Of a DNA stretch of 41,324 nucleotides, positions 1-9,378 are shown one piece after another (positions within the stretch are counted from its first letter, which is position 1; every line of letters begins with the position of its first letter). The DNA comes from Penium margaritaceum (lineage: Eukaryota > Streptophyta > Zygnematophyceae > Desmidiales > Peniaceae): contig SZWC01001519.1 of the NCBI GenBank assembly GCA_023375785.1, forward strand, positions 5,097 to 46,420, in the 5' to 3' direction. Under the pieces are notes generated by a model that was not told the DNA's origin, did not search any database, and saw only the letters and a program-made list of their open reading frames with translations. The translations under genes were made by a program, and so were the position numbers.

Positions 1-334
1 GTCGTGCATCCGTAGGATCAGACGGCGCTCCGTTTGGACGCTTGTGCGCAGAATTATGGCCAAAACAGTGGTTTTGGGCCGGTTCAGGTTTGACAGGCAC
101 CGCCGTGTGCGCCACCCGCCGTGAGCCACGGCGGCTATTTATGTTGTGGACCTGTCATTTGTTATCTCTCTCTGCATTAACTTCAGTTGAAGCTTGAGAT
201 ACAAGTGCACGTGTCTCTCCCTACCCTTGCTGTCCCTTGCATGACCTGTGTGTCAACCAGCCAGACCCGTGCTGTCAGGCTAGCAAGCAGAAAGGCTAGG
301 AAGCTTCCTGGGATCTTCTCACCGCCGGTCCCTC
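1..334. other. Unassigned left edge, upstream of relic gag A1
   Basis: No open frame of interest is seen here, and I see no match to the leader or LTR of the better preserved family-A copies. By position it should be the leader of relic A1, but it is too diverged to align by eye. A TATA-like ctatttatg lies near 137-145. Confidence 0.4.
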
Positions 335-2280
335 CACAGCGCCCAAGGGCAAGGTGGTGACGGCCTCGCCACGCGTCTAAGGCGTCCTCCAAATTTTTGG
401 TGCCAAAAGGCACACCAAAGACGGAAACACGCTCAAACAACATGTCATCACACACGTGGAAGATCTCCACTCTATGAGTTATGCGCTCGGCGACAAAAAC
501 CCAGACGTTGACCGTGACGAGGAGCACGATGACGATGACAATAACCTTGATCATTGTTGTTAGGAGCACTTGAGCCGGTCGCTTAAGAAATGCAAGGCAC
601 ACGCCAAGCCAGGAGAAGCTGCAAATTGCGGCAAGGCTGCCGACAGCAATGAGGGTGGCAAAAACAACCAGGTGGAAAGTTATCGTGAAATCAAGTCGCA
701 TGTTGACGCGACACAGGGCCCTCATGCCACACTCTAGCAGTTGGTTGAGGTTGTTGTCCAAACAGCCAAGAAACTTCGTATCAACGTTGATAGCGAGTAC
801 ACTCCTCCTCACGAAAGAGCATGTGGCGATTTCGCTTCGTACTGCATTCATACCATAGAGAATCTGCACAACCACTCTAACATGGTTGTAGATGATAGTG
901 TGTCCGAAAGTTGGGCCTAGTCAGGGGCATACATGAATTGTACATTAATTATACATTAATTGTTCGCGTCTCTAATGGGAGAAGGTGCACGACCAGGATG
1001 AGGCTATGGAAGTCATCGTTGAAGCTATGATGACTTAAGAGGTCAAGTTGGCCTTCGTCAACTTTCTTATCTACCTCGGATAAAGCATCATGGACCTCAA
1101 CCGGGACAATCAACTTCAACGTATTTTGAGTCCACACAACAACCCTGGATTGTGATAACCTTGATGAATTGTTGAAGAGCATAACCAAGGTATAAGTGCA
1201 GCAAGGGTTAGAGCACACAATAGTTGCCGACCCTGTCCCCAGTGATGGTGAAGACCATCCTACCTTACCGACTTCAGGACCGGCCACGAACACGTTGCTC
1301 CTCAGTTGTCTGCAAGTCTTTCGTAAGGACGTGAAGCTCACCGAGTGGGTGTACCACACGCAGCATGTGTTCCGTGTCCACAAGGCTCCTCTCAGTTAGT
1401 GGGGCCATCTTGCCTTGACGCACCCTGAGGAAAAGCTCTTCAAGTACAAAATGAAGGAGTAATGTGTGTAGCAGCCTTACTTCGAGTGGCAGTGTATGCC
1501 ATGGGATGTTTTATGCACCATCTTGTGTAGGAAGTGTACTCAATGCGGGGAGCCCTAATGAGCCTTCTACAAGCTCAAAGACTTGAAGCACTTGAATAGC
1601 TCCATTAAGTCGTACCTTCACAGACTTATCATGCTCCTCAAAGAAACAAAAAGCTCCATAGAGAGCAATGGTACCCCGACATTCAAGCACTCTGGGCCTG
1701 CTGTTGGAGTTTTTGCATGAGGGTCTTGCCAACGAGAAGCAGAAAGATAAGACCACCACCTGTGTAGCTGGACAGTCATAGAAAAGTTGGCGGATGCTTC
1801 TAGACTACCTGAAAAAGTACCATCGGTGAACCCAAAGCATAGCTCGGACACACAGCCAACATGCGTACCCAGTAAGGGTGCGATATGCGCCTAGATGCTG
1901 CTTGGGCTAGTGGAATAGCAAGACAACGTGCACACGCGGACTGATAATCCCCTAGTCAAGAAGACAAGTCAACAGCAGGTTGCCAACCACAACCACCGTC
2001 GCAACACCGACTTGGAGCAAGGGGTGCTTGAGCGTCATTAATTGGCCTTCTGCGAGGGCTTGTGCCACCTTCACATATAACCTGGCTAGGGCTGACTTTC
2101 CTTTGGCCGCCGCTACTAGCAGACAATATGTTGCGACACTAGTTCCAACAATGGTATCGTATGACGATGGCACAAGAACTGGCCGTGGATATGGGTGTGG
2201 ACAGGGCCGTGGCCGTGGTCATGCGCCAGGCCGTGGGAATGGTGAAGATCGTGGGGCGGATTTTACCCACCCCGAGTAAC
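335..2280 (+). pseudogene. gag: Relic gag of A1
   Basis: Structural protein gene of a Ty3/gypsy element, recognised by base-level similarity to the A2 gag. The shared stretch around 348-375 (gcaaggtggtgacggcctc), the acidic region near 510-560, the knuckle region near 2046-2075 (Phe-Cys-Glu-Gly-Leu-Cys-His) and the Gly-Arg-rich tail near 2180-2260 occur in the same order as in A2. Stops appear early (taa near 380) and throughout, and the CCHC knuckle is destroyed. A 230-residue open frame on the opposite strand (183-875) covers the N-terminal part. Confidence 0.7.
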
Positions 2281-2380
2281 ATTCCAAAAGTCCACTCAGA
2301 TGGAAATGTGGATCACGAGTGTCGGGTAATGTTTTTTTAAGAGGATGTAAACAAGTTTAACTTCTGATGCGTTCAATATT

Positions 2381-3140
2381 CTTGGTTGTTTTCTCTCCTC
2401 TTATCGGGCTGTAGCCAATACTTGTCGATCGACAAAAGTCACCAAGTCTTGCATATGTGGTTGAAATGCAAGATTGTACTTGCTTAATGGTTGTGAAGAT
2501 TCCCAATGTACATGACTTGTGTGACGCAATTCTTGAAACAAACGCCCTCAAGGCAATGATCACAATCACATTCATTGTAAGGTTGGTCGAAGATTTCAAT
2601 TTAGCCTGGTTGAAATATTGGAAGGTACTCGCAGAATTCATAAAGAAACCGAAGATGAGGACTCAAGTGGGTGAAGCACTTGAGATGCGATGCCCGCCAT
2701 ACCAATTTCATGTTCATCATAAACTTGGATTTCCATGATCGAGTCTTGTCACTCAGAAGAGTGGGTGTAGCATTGCGATGTAGATTAAAAGACACTAATG
2801 TGTTGTCCCTGTGAACGTGTTGAGTAGTACAGGAGAAAACGATTTCTTCCTTAGCATTGGCTTCGCCCTGTAATTGGGCCTTGATTATGATGCCGTTGTC
2901 GTCGGTGACAACCGTATCGTATTCCTGGATGGGAGTTACAAAGGAAAACTTTGTCTTCAAGGATGCACTTTGAGTGTCACGCAAAAGGTCTTCAAACTCC
3001 TGACCCTTTCGACGTGTGTCTAGGAAATCCTTGGCTCCGCAAGAACAGGTCTCTGATATGCAATGAACCAATGTATTAGATCCCCCAAAAGATATTTCAC
3101 CGCTTAACTCTGGTTCCACGTACATGGTTATCAACAAAAC
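2381..3140 (+). pseudogene. Relic of the pre-protease domain and protease of A1
   Basis: Positions 2457-2738 keep a 93-codon open stretch matching the unassigned domain that precedes the protease in A2 and A3. It has Cys-Leu-Met-Val-Val, a Leu-Cys-Asp-Ala-Ile-Leu-Glu-Thr-Asn-Ala-Leu core and a His-His-Lys-Leu-Gly end. The region to about 3140 follows the A2 protease at the nucleotide level, including Gly-Asp-Asn and Val-Leu-Gly-Asn-Pro-Trp-like segments, but has repeated frameshifts. No Asp-Thr-Gly active site can be read. Confidence 0.6.
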
Positions 3141-3415
3141 AACTCAAAGACAACGCTAGTTGACAGGGTTGTTTTTAATTTTTGGCCCAACTGTAAGAAA
3201 CGAAAGATGAAATGAAGGAAGATATGATGTAAGAAATGAAGACCGTGCTAGCATAGTTCTCAAACGTATCCCAAGACCCAGCGTCTACGATTCCACCAGA
3301 ATGACACATGGACCACACGATTTCGTTACAATGGAATGCAACTCCGCTATTTAGACCCACGTATTGCCTCAGTATAGCAGATAAGCGAGAGCATAAATAC
3401 CAAATCAAAGAGTAC
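3141..3415 (+). pseudogene. Start of relic RT of A1, broken by insertion
   Basis: The part from about 3296 to 3415 aligns with A2 7940-8056, the segment before the RT fingers that includes the 'Tyr-Arg-Leu-Ser' and 'Gln-Ile-Lys-Glu-Tyr' stretches. Similarity stops right after caaatcaaagagtacc at about 3408-3415. The homologous frame resumes near 12956 with Gly-Tyr-Leu-Ala-Arg-Gly-Leu-Ile-Glu. The preceding 150 bases are only weakly alignable. Confidence 0.6.
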
Positions 3416-3454
3416 CCGGACGATCTTTCATTTTGAATTCAATGTTTCATCGTT

Positions 3455-3609
3455 TAATCAAATTCATTTATTTCCTCAACAAATTTAAACAAAAATTAAT
3501 ACAACCACATCCTTTGATGCTCATGTTTAAGGCGTCCAGGACTAAACTTCTTTCATCGTGGATAAGAAGTTAAGATGTACGGAACTTAGCAAACCTAGAT
3601 GAATAATGT
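3455..3609 (+). repeat. Left copy of a 155-bp direct repeat flanking A2
   Basis: It runs from aatcaaattcattt to gatgaataatgt and recurs at 11731-11885 on the other side of A2. By eye the copies differ at around one base in eight, similar to the divergence between the two A2 LTRs. The last bases (tgt) overlap the first bases of the 5' LTR. It shares nothing with LTR or coding parts of family A. Confidence 0.8.
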
Positions 3610-4336
3610 AGCGGGAGGGCCGGTTCGGCCCTCCCTCCTCGCTGAAGCGAGGAGTGGTTGCGCACCACCCCTCGCGTCAGCAAGGGCTGGCCGGCGGCCA
3701 ACAATTTGCCGGCTGCTGGCCAGCTCGTTGCCGGCCGGCTGGACGGCCAGCGATCGGCCAAGTGACCGGTTGGCCACCAGCCGGCCAGCTGCCAGCCGCC
3801 GATAACGGCCTCAGCCCGACCGGCAACCGAGGGGCCACGAGGGCCTCAAGGGCGAGGCCTCGTGGCCTCGTGCCCTCACCCCCTCCCCTCACTCTCCTTG
3901 CAAGCGAGCAAACAAGGACAAGGGACAGGGAGAGCAAGGTGAGAGTGAGGAACGAGGGGTGTGTACGAGAGAAGTTGGCGCGAAATGGCCGATCGGGCCT
4001 CGCACACGACGATTTTGCACCGACGCGTAAAAAATGAATCTTGAGTTCCTTTAGGACAAACTATGAGTTTTGAAACCGGAAAACTCGTGCGAATGCACGA
4101 GTTCAAGGTAAACCCCCCCCCCCCCCCCGGTTTGGGTCCCAAAACCAGGGGTAAGCTCAAAAACGGAAATGGGCCTCCGGAGACTTGAAATATTTGAGTA
4201 TTCCTACTCTGGGTTGTTGATGGCGATTGCCCCTCAGTCTTGGGAAGGGGGTAAGCCCCTGAAACGGACTGAGAATGCCATTCTGTGAACTCCGACGACG
4301 ACTTCAGAGGAGGAGCCGGAGGCTCGAACCGTGACA
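3607..4336 (+). repeat. 5' LTR of A2
   Basis: It matches 11019-11727 along its length. It begins TGTAGCGGG and ends CCGTGACA; the expected end in sister copies is CCCGTTACA. The first 80 bases form two consecutive hairpins, followed by a very GC-rich stretch of repeated ctggccggc-type words (3686-3810). A 16-base C run lies at 4113-4128. A perfect 9-bp stem with a GAAT loop (aactcgtgc...gcacgagtt) lies at 4082-4103 and is kept in the other LTRs. No TATA-like box is seen inside the LTR. Confidence 0.88.
3613..3685 (+). other. Double hairpin at the LTR start (A2 5' LTR)
   Basis: Hairpin 1 (3613-3635) is a perfect 10-bp stem, gggagggccg/cggccctccc, with a GTT loop. Hairpin 2 (3637-3685) pairs two 22-base arms around a 5-base loop with a few mismatches; its left arm can also fold alone (cctcgct/agcgagg). 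Equivalent structures are at 11049-11097, 26509-26557 and 39095-39143. The 26509-26557 version pairs at 21 of 22 positions. Function is unknown. Confidence 0.85.
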
Positions 4337-4337
4337 G

Positions 4338-4355
4338 TGGTTCTTAGAGAAAGAC
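4338..4355 (+). promoter_or_regulatory. Likely primer binding site of A2
   Basis: One base after the LTR end the sequence reads TGGTTCTTAGAGAAAG. A3 has TGGAATTCACAGCCAG at the same offset. Both begin TGG, as expected for pairing to a tRNA CCA end. Both are loosely compatible with the initiator-Met primer site TGGTATCAGAGCCAG, but each has several mismatches, so the tRNA is not certain. Confidence 0.5.
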
Positions 4356-4397
4356 GATCCCCGCAACTAAGGGTTCGACAGAAACAGTGGCTACGAC

Positions 4398-4405
4398 ATA
4401 TATAG
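4398..4405 (+). promoter_or_regulatory. TATA-like box in the A2 leader
   Basis: The sequence atatatag lies 62 bp after the LTR end, inside cggctacg-type context. A3 has tatataaa at the same 62-bp offset (38321-38328, minus), followed in both by a gccgc(c/t)gg motif and a CAG-rich stretch. Because it lies outside the LTR it would not drive a standard genome-length transcript. Confidence 0.45.
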
Positions 4406-5184
4406 AATGCCGCTGGCAGCTGCAAGCAGCAGCAGAAATGCCAGAAGGGACTACAGCATCCATATGGATTGAAGCGCCGTAAAATGCGTTGAAGGGCTTG
4501 AAAACATCTCTACTTGGTGGAGCCACTTCCTCCCAGCCTCTCCTCACTTCCAGGGGGCTAGGATGATTTTTGTGGGACGGGGTGGGGAATTCCCACCCTA
4601 AAAACCCACAAAATTCTCCCCATTTTCAAGGTTCCTTCAAAACTCCTTCATCCAAAAAATTGGGACAGCTCTCTTTCCAAAGACTAGGGACTCTCACAAA
4701 TTGAGAGCACCCTAAAAAGGAGGAGGGTGTCAACTTGAAGGGTCTTGTCCGCACTACAATGCCGCCGGTTCAAGGAAGACACCGCCAAGGGGCGCGAGGC
4801 GCGCAAAAGACTCAAAAGGAGACCAAGGAAGACAGAAGACAAAGGGAGGATAAGAAGTTAGTGGAGGGAGTGAAGGAGTTACTAGGAATTGCTAGAACTT
4901 CTTTCCCTTTCCTTGTCCTAGTTTGTGAGCGGCACTCACATTTGTTTTTGTCATTTCCTTGTACTCCAATTTTCTGTTTTCCTATGTACTAGCCATTGCC
5001 AATCGCTGTGAGTCACGGCTTAGGAAACCATACCCTTGTGCCAACGTGGCGGCCTAGGAACATAGAATTTAAATTTAAAACTACCTCATCGATCATGAGA
5101 GAAAGAATTAGGAGGCGATTCCTCCTCGAAGTTGTGGGGTGACCCACACAACAATCTTCATGTGCTAGTTATACGGGCAACGAG

Positions 5185-6878
5185 TTGGCAAGTGCCGGAT
5201 TGTCCAAGACCAACAAGGGCAAGGTGGTGACGGCCTCACCACACGCCCTCGGCGGACTCCAAGTATTGGGAGCCACCGCCGCAAGCACCGTTGCCAACCC
5301 AAAGGCAACCGTACCAACAAAGGCAACCGACGCCAACCTCGGTGATATCGAGAAGCGTACGGAGGCCGGAAAAGTACTCGATGAGCACGTCGACGCGCAC
5401 ATGGGTGACCGCCACGTGAAGGACGATGCGATGGAGGAGGATCTCCCGGAGGGGGACCTTGATGAAGAGCACAACGCTGACGATGGTGAAGGCAACAAGG
5501 ATCGCGATCATTGCCATTGTCGTGCGGCAAACTCGAGCCGATTGCTTGAGAAAGGTAAGGCGCTTGCCGCATCTCTTGAAGGTGCCGAGGACAACAAGAC
5601 TGCCGAGAGCAGCAAGGGCACCAAAAGCAGCCACGCGGGATGTTCCCGCGAGAACGAGCCAGACGACTTTGTCGTGAAGGCATTTCACGATGACCGTCAC
5701 AGGCTTGCAGAGTTTGCTGCTAAGGCGGCGGGCCAACTCAAGATCACCACCGATGAAGGAGGTACGGTACCACTCAGAGGAGTGGGGGTGGACCAAACTT
5801 CCTACGATGTGGCCATAATGGGGCAGGGCAGCACCCACTCGAGCGTCGGCGCTGATGACAGTCTCCTCCGAAAGGTGGGACTCCTTGGAGGCGTGTACAC
5901 GAATCGTACTCTCCTATAGTGGGTAAAGAGCACGAAAAACGCGAGGCCTCAAGGCTATTGCCGATGCTCTGATGACTCAATCAGTGGGGCAAACTTGCCA
6001 CGACTCGGCTTGAAGACAAGCTCTTCAAGTACGTGCTCAAGGAGTGGAGTGCGCAAAGGCCTCGCCTCGAGTGGTGGCCCATGCCGTGGGAAGCCTTCTA
6101 CGCAATCATACGTAAGAAGTGTACCTAGCGTGAGGAGGCGCAACGCTCCTTCCACGAGATCAAGGACTTCAGGCAGCTGGGTAACTCGCTTGAGGTATAC
6201 TTGAGTCAGTTTAGTGCGCTCATGGAGAAAGCTACAAGTTTCACCGAGAGGGACAGTACCCAGACCTTCAAGCACCCATTGTGCTTATGGTTGGAGTACT
6301 TGCCCGATGGTCTTGCCAGCGAGAAGCTGAAAGACAAGACCACCACGACCTCAATGCGCCAAGCTTCGACAAGCTTGAGGGTGTTGCGAGACTACATAAG
6401 TGGATTCTATTCGGCAAATCCAAAGTAGTACTCAGATGCACGGCCGAACGAACGTGCACAGCAAGGTCGCGATGCACGCATGGATGCTGTAGGAGCTGGA
6501 GGGACAGCCGAGCAACGGGGCGGGGTCAAGGGCAAGCAGGCGGCAAACCCCTTAGTCAATAAGACTGGTGGGAACAAGCCCCCCAATCACAAGCGAGGCT
6601 GCAACAATGACGAGTTGCAGGTGGCGTGCGAGCGTCGTAACACGGCCTTCTGCGAGGGACTATGCCACAGCTGCATGCATCGCGGATACTTCAAGGCTCA
6701 GTGCCCTGAAACTATTGGTGGTGGACAAGAGGCTACGGCGTTAGACACAGATGCATCACCTCGTGGGGAGGGTGCGGCAAGAGGCCGCGGACAGGGCCGT
6801 GGACAGGGTTGCGGTCGCGGCAATGGGCCCAGCCGTGGTAACAGACAAGGCCGTGGGACGGGTCTTCCCCACCCCTGA
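5185..6878 (+). pseudogene. gag: Gag polyprotein gene of A2, degenerate
   Basis: Nucleocapsid/capsid precursor of a Ty3/gypsy element. The N-terminal 244 codons (5185-5919) are open, acidic and hydrophilic. The start codon is TTG where A3 has ATG in identical context. After the stop at 5917-5919 the frame continues with interruptions. A capsid-like section (about 5970-6428) includes Trp-Gly-Lys-Leu-Ala, Met-Pro-Trp-Glu-Ala-Phe and Leu-Glu-Tyr-Leu-Pro-Asp-Gly-Leu motifs, with stops at about 6128 and 6428. The frame 6480-6878 encodes a zinc knuckle (about 6661-6705, Cys-X2-Cys-X4-Tyr-X4-Cys, with Tyr replacing the zinc-binding His) and a Gly-Arg-rich RNA-binding tail ending at a TGA. Total length, about 565 codons, is long for gag owing to the N-terminal extension. 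Confidence 0.8.
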
Positions 6879-6931
6879 GTGACGTTAGTGGGGACCACTC
6901 AGGGGTAAAACTGGATCACCATCGTGGGCTC

Positions 6932-7937
6932 GTGTTTTTAGAGGAGGATGTTAAACAATTTGAGTTTTTGAGGAGCTTTGTTGTTTTCTCCCCTCTCATT
7001 GAACCTCATCCTTTACTTGCAGATCAACACTGCCCACTAAACATTGGATCACTTAACAAGTTGCATGACCAAACCTGCTTAGTGGTGGCGACACCGACCA
7101 CTATGCAACAATTGTGTAACACAGTAATTGAAGCAAACGCCCTCAGAATGATGAGTTCAATCACGTTTGCGGTACCTTTATTTGCCGATTTCGACCCAGT
7201 GAAATTAGAAAAACTTGAAGGTGCTTGCCCAATTCATACGTTCCCACAAGACGTGGACTAGAGTAGGTGAATCAAGGGAGCTGTGGCGTCCGCCATCTAG
7301 ATTCCGTGTTTATCACAAACTCGGCTTGTCATCGTCGAGCCTGTTAACTCGGAAGAGTGGAGGCAACATGACGATGCAATTCAAAGGACACGTAGCTGGT
7401 GCTCCCGTGAACGTAGTTGCTGACACTAGAGGAGATGGCTCCTTTGCTAGCCTTGGCTTTATCCGACAGGTCGGCCTGAAGTACGAGCCATCAAATGGCG
7501 CAGTTGTCATCGGTGACAACCATACAATACCCGTGATCGGTACTTGTAAAGCAATAATTTGTATTCAAGGGTACACACAGAGTGTCACGTCGAAGGTACT
7601 CAACCTTCTTGACCCGTTTGACATGGTGCTAGGCGATCCTTGGCGTCGTGAAAACACGACTCTAATGTGCTTTGAATCAAAGCGTTTGATCCTAGGAAAA
7701 GGACAGCGTCACTTTAAGTTGATTCCAAGTACGGAATTGCTGCCGATCCGACTCAAAGTCCATGATAGCTTATCTACGATGCAGGTCAAGAGACGTATTC
7801 GACAAGGTTGTCGATACTTCTTGGCTCAACTGCAGAAAGTGGAGGACAATGTGAAGGAAGACATGCCACAAGATATCAAATCCCTATTAACAGAGTTCTT
7901 GGATGTATTCCAATACCTACTGGCTGGGCTTCCATGA
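6932..7937 (+). pseudogene. Unassigned domain plus aspartic protease of A2
   Basis: The first part (6932-7330) encodes a domain conserved in A1 and A3 but not assigned by me. It has Cys-Leu-Val-Val-Ala, Thr-Thr-Met-Gln-Gln-Leu-Cys-Asn-Thr and Asn-Ala-Leu-Arg. A frame change near 7215-7261 joins it to the 240-codon frame 7215-7937. That frame carries a retropepsin: the active-site triad reads Asp-Thr-Arg (about 7422-7430) where A3 has Asp-Thr-Gly, so the enzyme should be dead. The downstream flap-like Val-Ile-Gly-Asp-Asn and Met-Val-Leu-Gly-Asp-Pro-Trp segments are typical of Ty3/gypsy proteases. The last part is the linker into RT. Retropepsins act as dimers to cut the Gag-Pol precursor. Confidence 0.75.
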
Positions 7938-7946
7938 GAAAGACAC

Positions 7947-8777
7947 ATGGGCCACACGAATCCGCTGCAACCGGAGGCGACCCCTTCATTCAAAACCATG
8001 TATCGCCTTAGTCCAGTAGAAAGGCTAGAGGCCGAATGCCAAATCAAAGAGTACCTTACAAAAGGATGGATCGAGCCAAGTAGCTTGCCGTATGGTGCGC
8101 TGGTCCTTTTTGTGAACAAAAGGACGGTGGTTTAGGCATGTACGTGGATATACCAGGCATTGAATAAGCTGACGGTGAAAACACGACTCCCTTTACCGCG
8201 GAATGAGGATCTTTTTAACCAACATCAGGGGGCAAAAGTGTTTTTGTCCTTGGATTTTTCTCAAGGTTACCATCAAATCCGCATCACAGAAGAGAATGTG
8301 CCAAAAAGTGTGTTTCTAATGCACCTAGAACACTATCAGTTTCGAGTGTTATGCTCCGGGCTTACAAATGCTCGGGCAACCTTCCAAGGAGAAATGAACC
8401 AAACGTTTGCCAAATGACTCGGCTATTTTGTCTTGGTTTACTTGGACAACATCCTGGTTTCCTCCAATCCAATGGAAGAGCACATATAACATTTGCGCGA
8501 AGTTCTTGCTATTCTTCGGGAATAAAAGTTCCATGCGAATATGAGCAAGTGCAAGTTTGCACAAGATGAGCTCAAATACCTTGGACACAATGTCGGCAAG
8601 GATACCATCCGTGTCGACCCAAGAAAGGTCCAAGCCATTGTAGACAGGCCACACCCAAAAAATGTTGGGCAGATTCGGTCTTTTCTCGGCCTTGCAAACT
8701 ATTTCCGACGGTTTATGCAAGGGTATTCGACCCTAGTAGCACCACTAACCAGGCTCACGCAAAACGACGTGCACTAG
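7947..8777 (+). pseudogene. Reverse transcriptase of A2, frameshifted, YLDN active site
   Basis: A Ty3/gypsy RT spread over frames 7947-8135, 8160-8417 and 8541-8777. Recognisable parts are the Lys-Gly-Trp-Ile-Glu-Pro-Ser fingers segment, Leu-Thr-Val-Lys-Thr-Arg-Leu-Pro-Leu-Pro-Arg, Leu-Asp-Phe-Ser-Gln-Gly-Tyr-His-Gln-Ile, the Gly-Leu-Thr-Asn-Ala box, the catalytic Tyr-Leu-Asp-Asn (about 8439-8450; the second Asp is lost), and Phe-Leu-Gly-Leu-Ala-Asn-Tyr-Phe-Arg-Arg-Phe in the thumb/connection. One extra base near 8150 breaks the Val-Asp-Tyr segment, and a TGA follows Phe-Ala-Lys at 8415-8417. It would copy element RNA into cDNA if intact. Confidence 0.88.
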
Positions 8778-9224
8778 GAATGGACATGTGATTGTAAAAA
8801 CGCTTTTCTCAAAGTCAAAGGGCTTGTATCCAGAGTGCCCGTCCTAGCTCTTCGAGATCCATCACAACCGTGGGAGGTTTGATGTGATGCGTCGGTAGTA
8901 GGACTCGGAGCCGTCCTCGTGCAGAACAGTCACCCAGTTGCATTTGAGAGCCAAAAGCTCATCCTTGCAGAAATGCGGTGACCGACTGGGAATAAATAGC
9001 TTCTTGTAGTAGTACACGCTTTCAAGATGTGGCATTGCTACCTCGAGGGTGCTGAAGGGGGTCCTACGGCCGTGACCGACCATGACCCATTGGTGTTTTT
9101 CCAAACGCAACCGAACATGTCAAGACGACGGGCGCGTTAGAGCGAATACCTGAGCCGATTCTCGTTCACATGGGTATCTTGGCGAGGACGTATCAATGTG
9201 GCCGATCCACTAAGCTGACAGCCT
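8778..9224 (+). pseudogene. RNase H of A2, degenerate
   Basis: It follows RT directly. Cys-Asp-Ala-Ser-Val-Val-Gly-Leu-Gly-Ala-Val-Leu (about 8885-8920) is the first-Asp motif of retroelement RNase H. It is followed by Phe-Glu-Ser-Gln-Lys-Leu-Ile-Leu-Ala-Glu, then Tyr-Leu-Glu-Gly-Ala, Thr-Asp-His-Asp-Pro-Leu and Arg-Ile-Asn-Val-Ala-Asp-Pro-Leu-Ser. Stops before Cys-Asp-Ala and after Asp-Pro-Leu-Ser, and a small deletion near 8980, disrupt the frame. A3 keeps the same domain with fewer breaks (32918-33433). Confidence 0.78.
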
Positions 9225-9378
9225 GTGGAAGTTAAAGCAACCACCAAGGTCGCTGAGTGTTTTATGGCCATTGCAATATCAATAGTACAAACACCAGATC
9301 CACGTGAACCTCTACGGCAACCACCACATTATATAATCTATTGCAATGGTTTTATAAACAAGATCCGAATAGGATACT

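Larger units (their letters stand above)
4337..5184 (+). other. Untranslated leader of A2
   Basis: It aligns with 37514-38389 (minus) of copy A3, including the 5' primer site, the TATA-like box, the stretch with gacggggtggggaattcccaccc, the segment ctcacaaattgagagcaccc and the final gcgattcctcctcgaagttgtggggtga. Conservation between two copies shows that it belongs to the element. Its length, about 850 bases, is long for a leader. Several short ATG frames occur but none is shared between copies. Confidence 0.75.

Noticed and set aside
3599..3805. Overlapping frames in the GC-rich LTR starts (also 11008-11226, 26190-26555, 38665-39221)
   Set aside because: These Arg/Ala/Pro/Gly-rich frames exist on both strands in every LTR and reflect the GC-rich inverted repeats rather than coding.
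5236..5838. Minus-strand 200-codon frame with membrane-like segment, as a host gene
   Set aside because: It mirrors an acidic gag region in codon register, which produces hydrophobic antisense residues without selection. Kept only as a finding because three copies share it.
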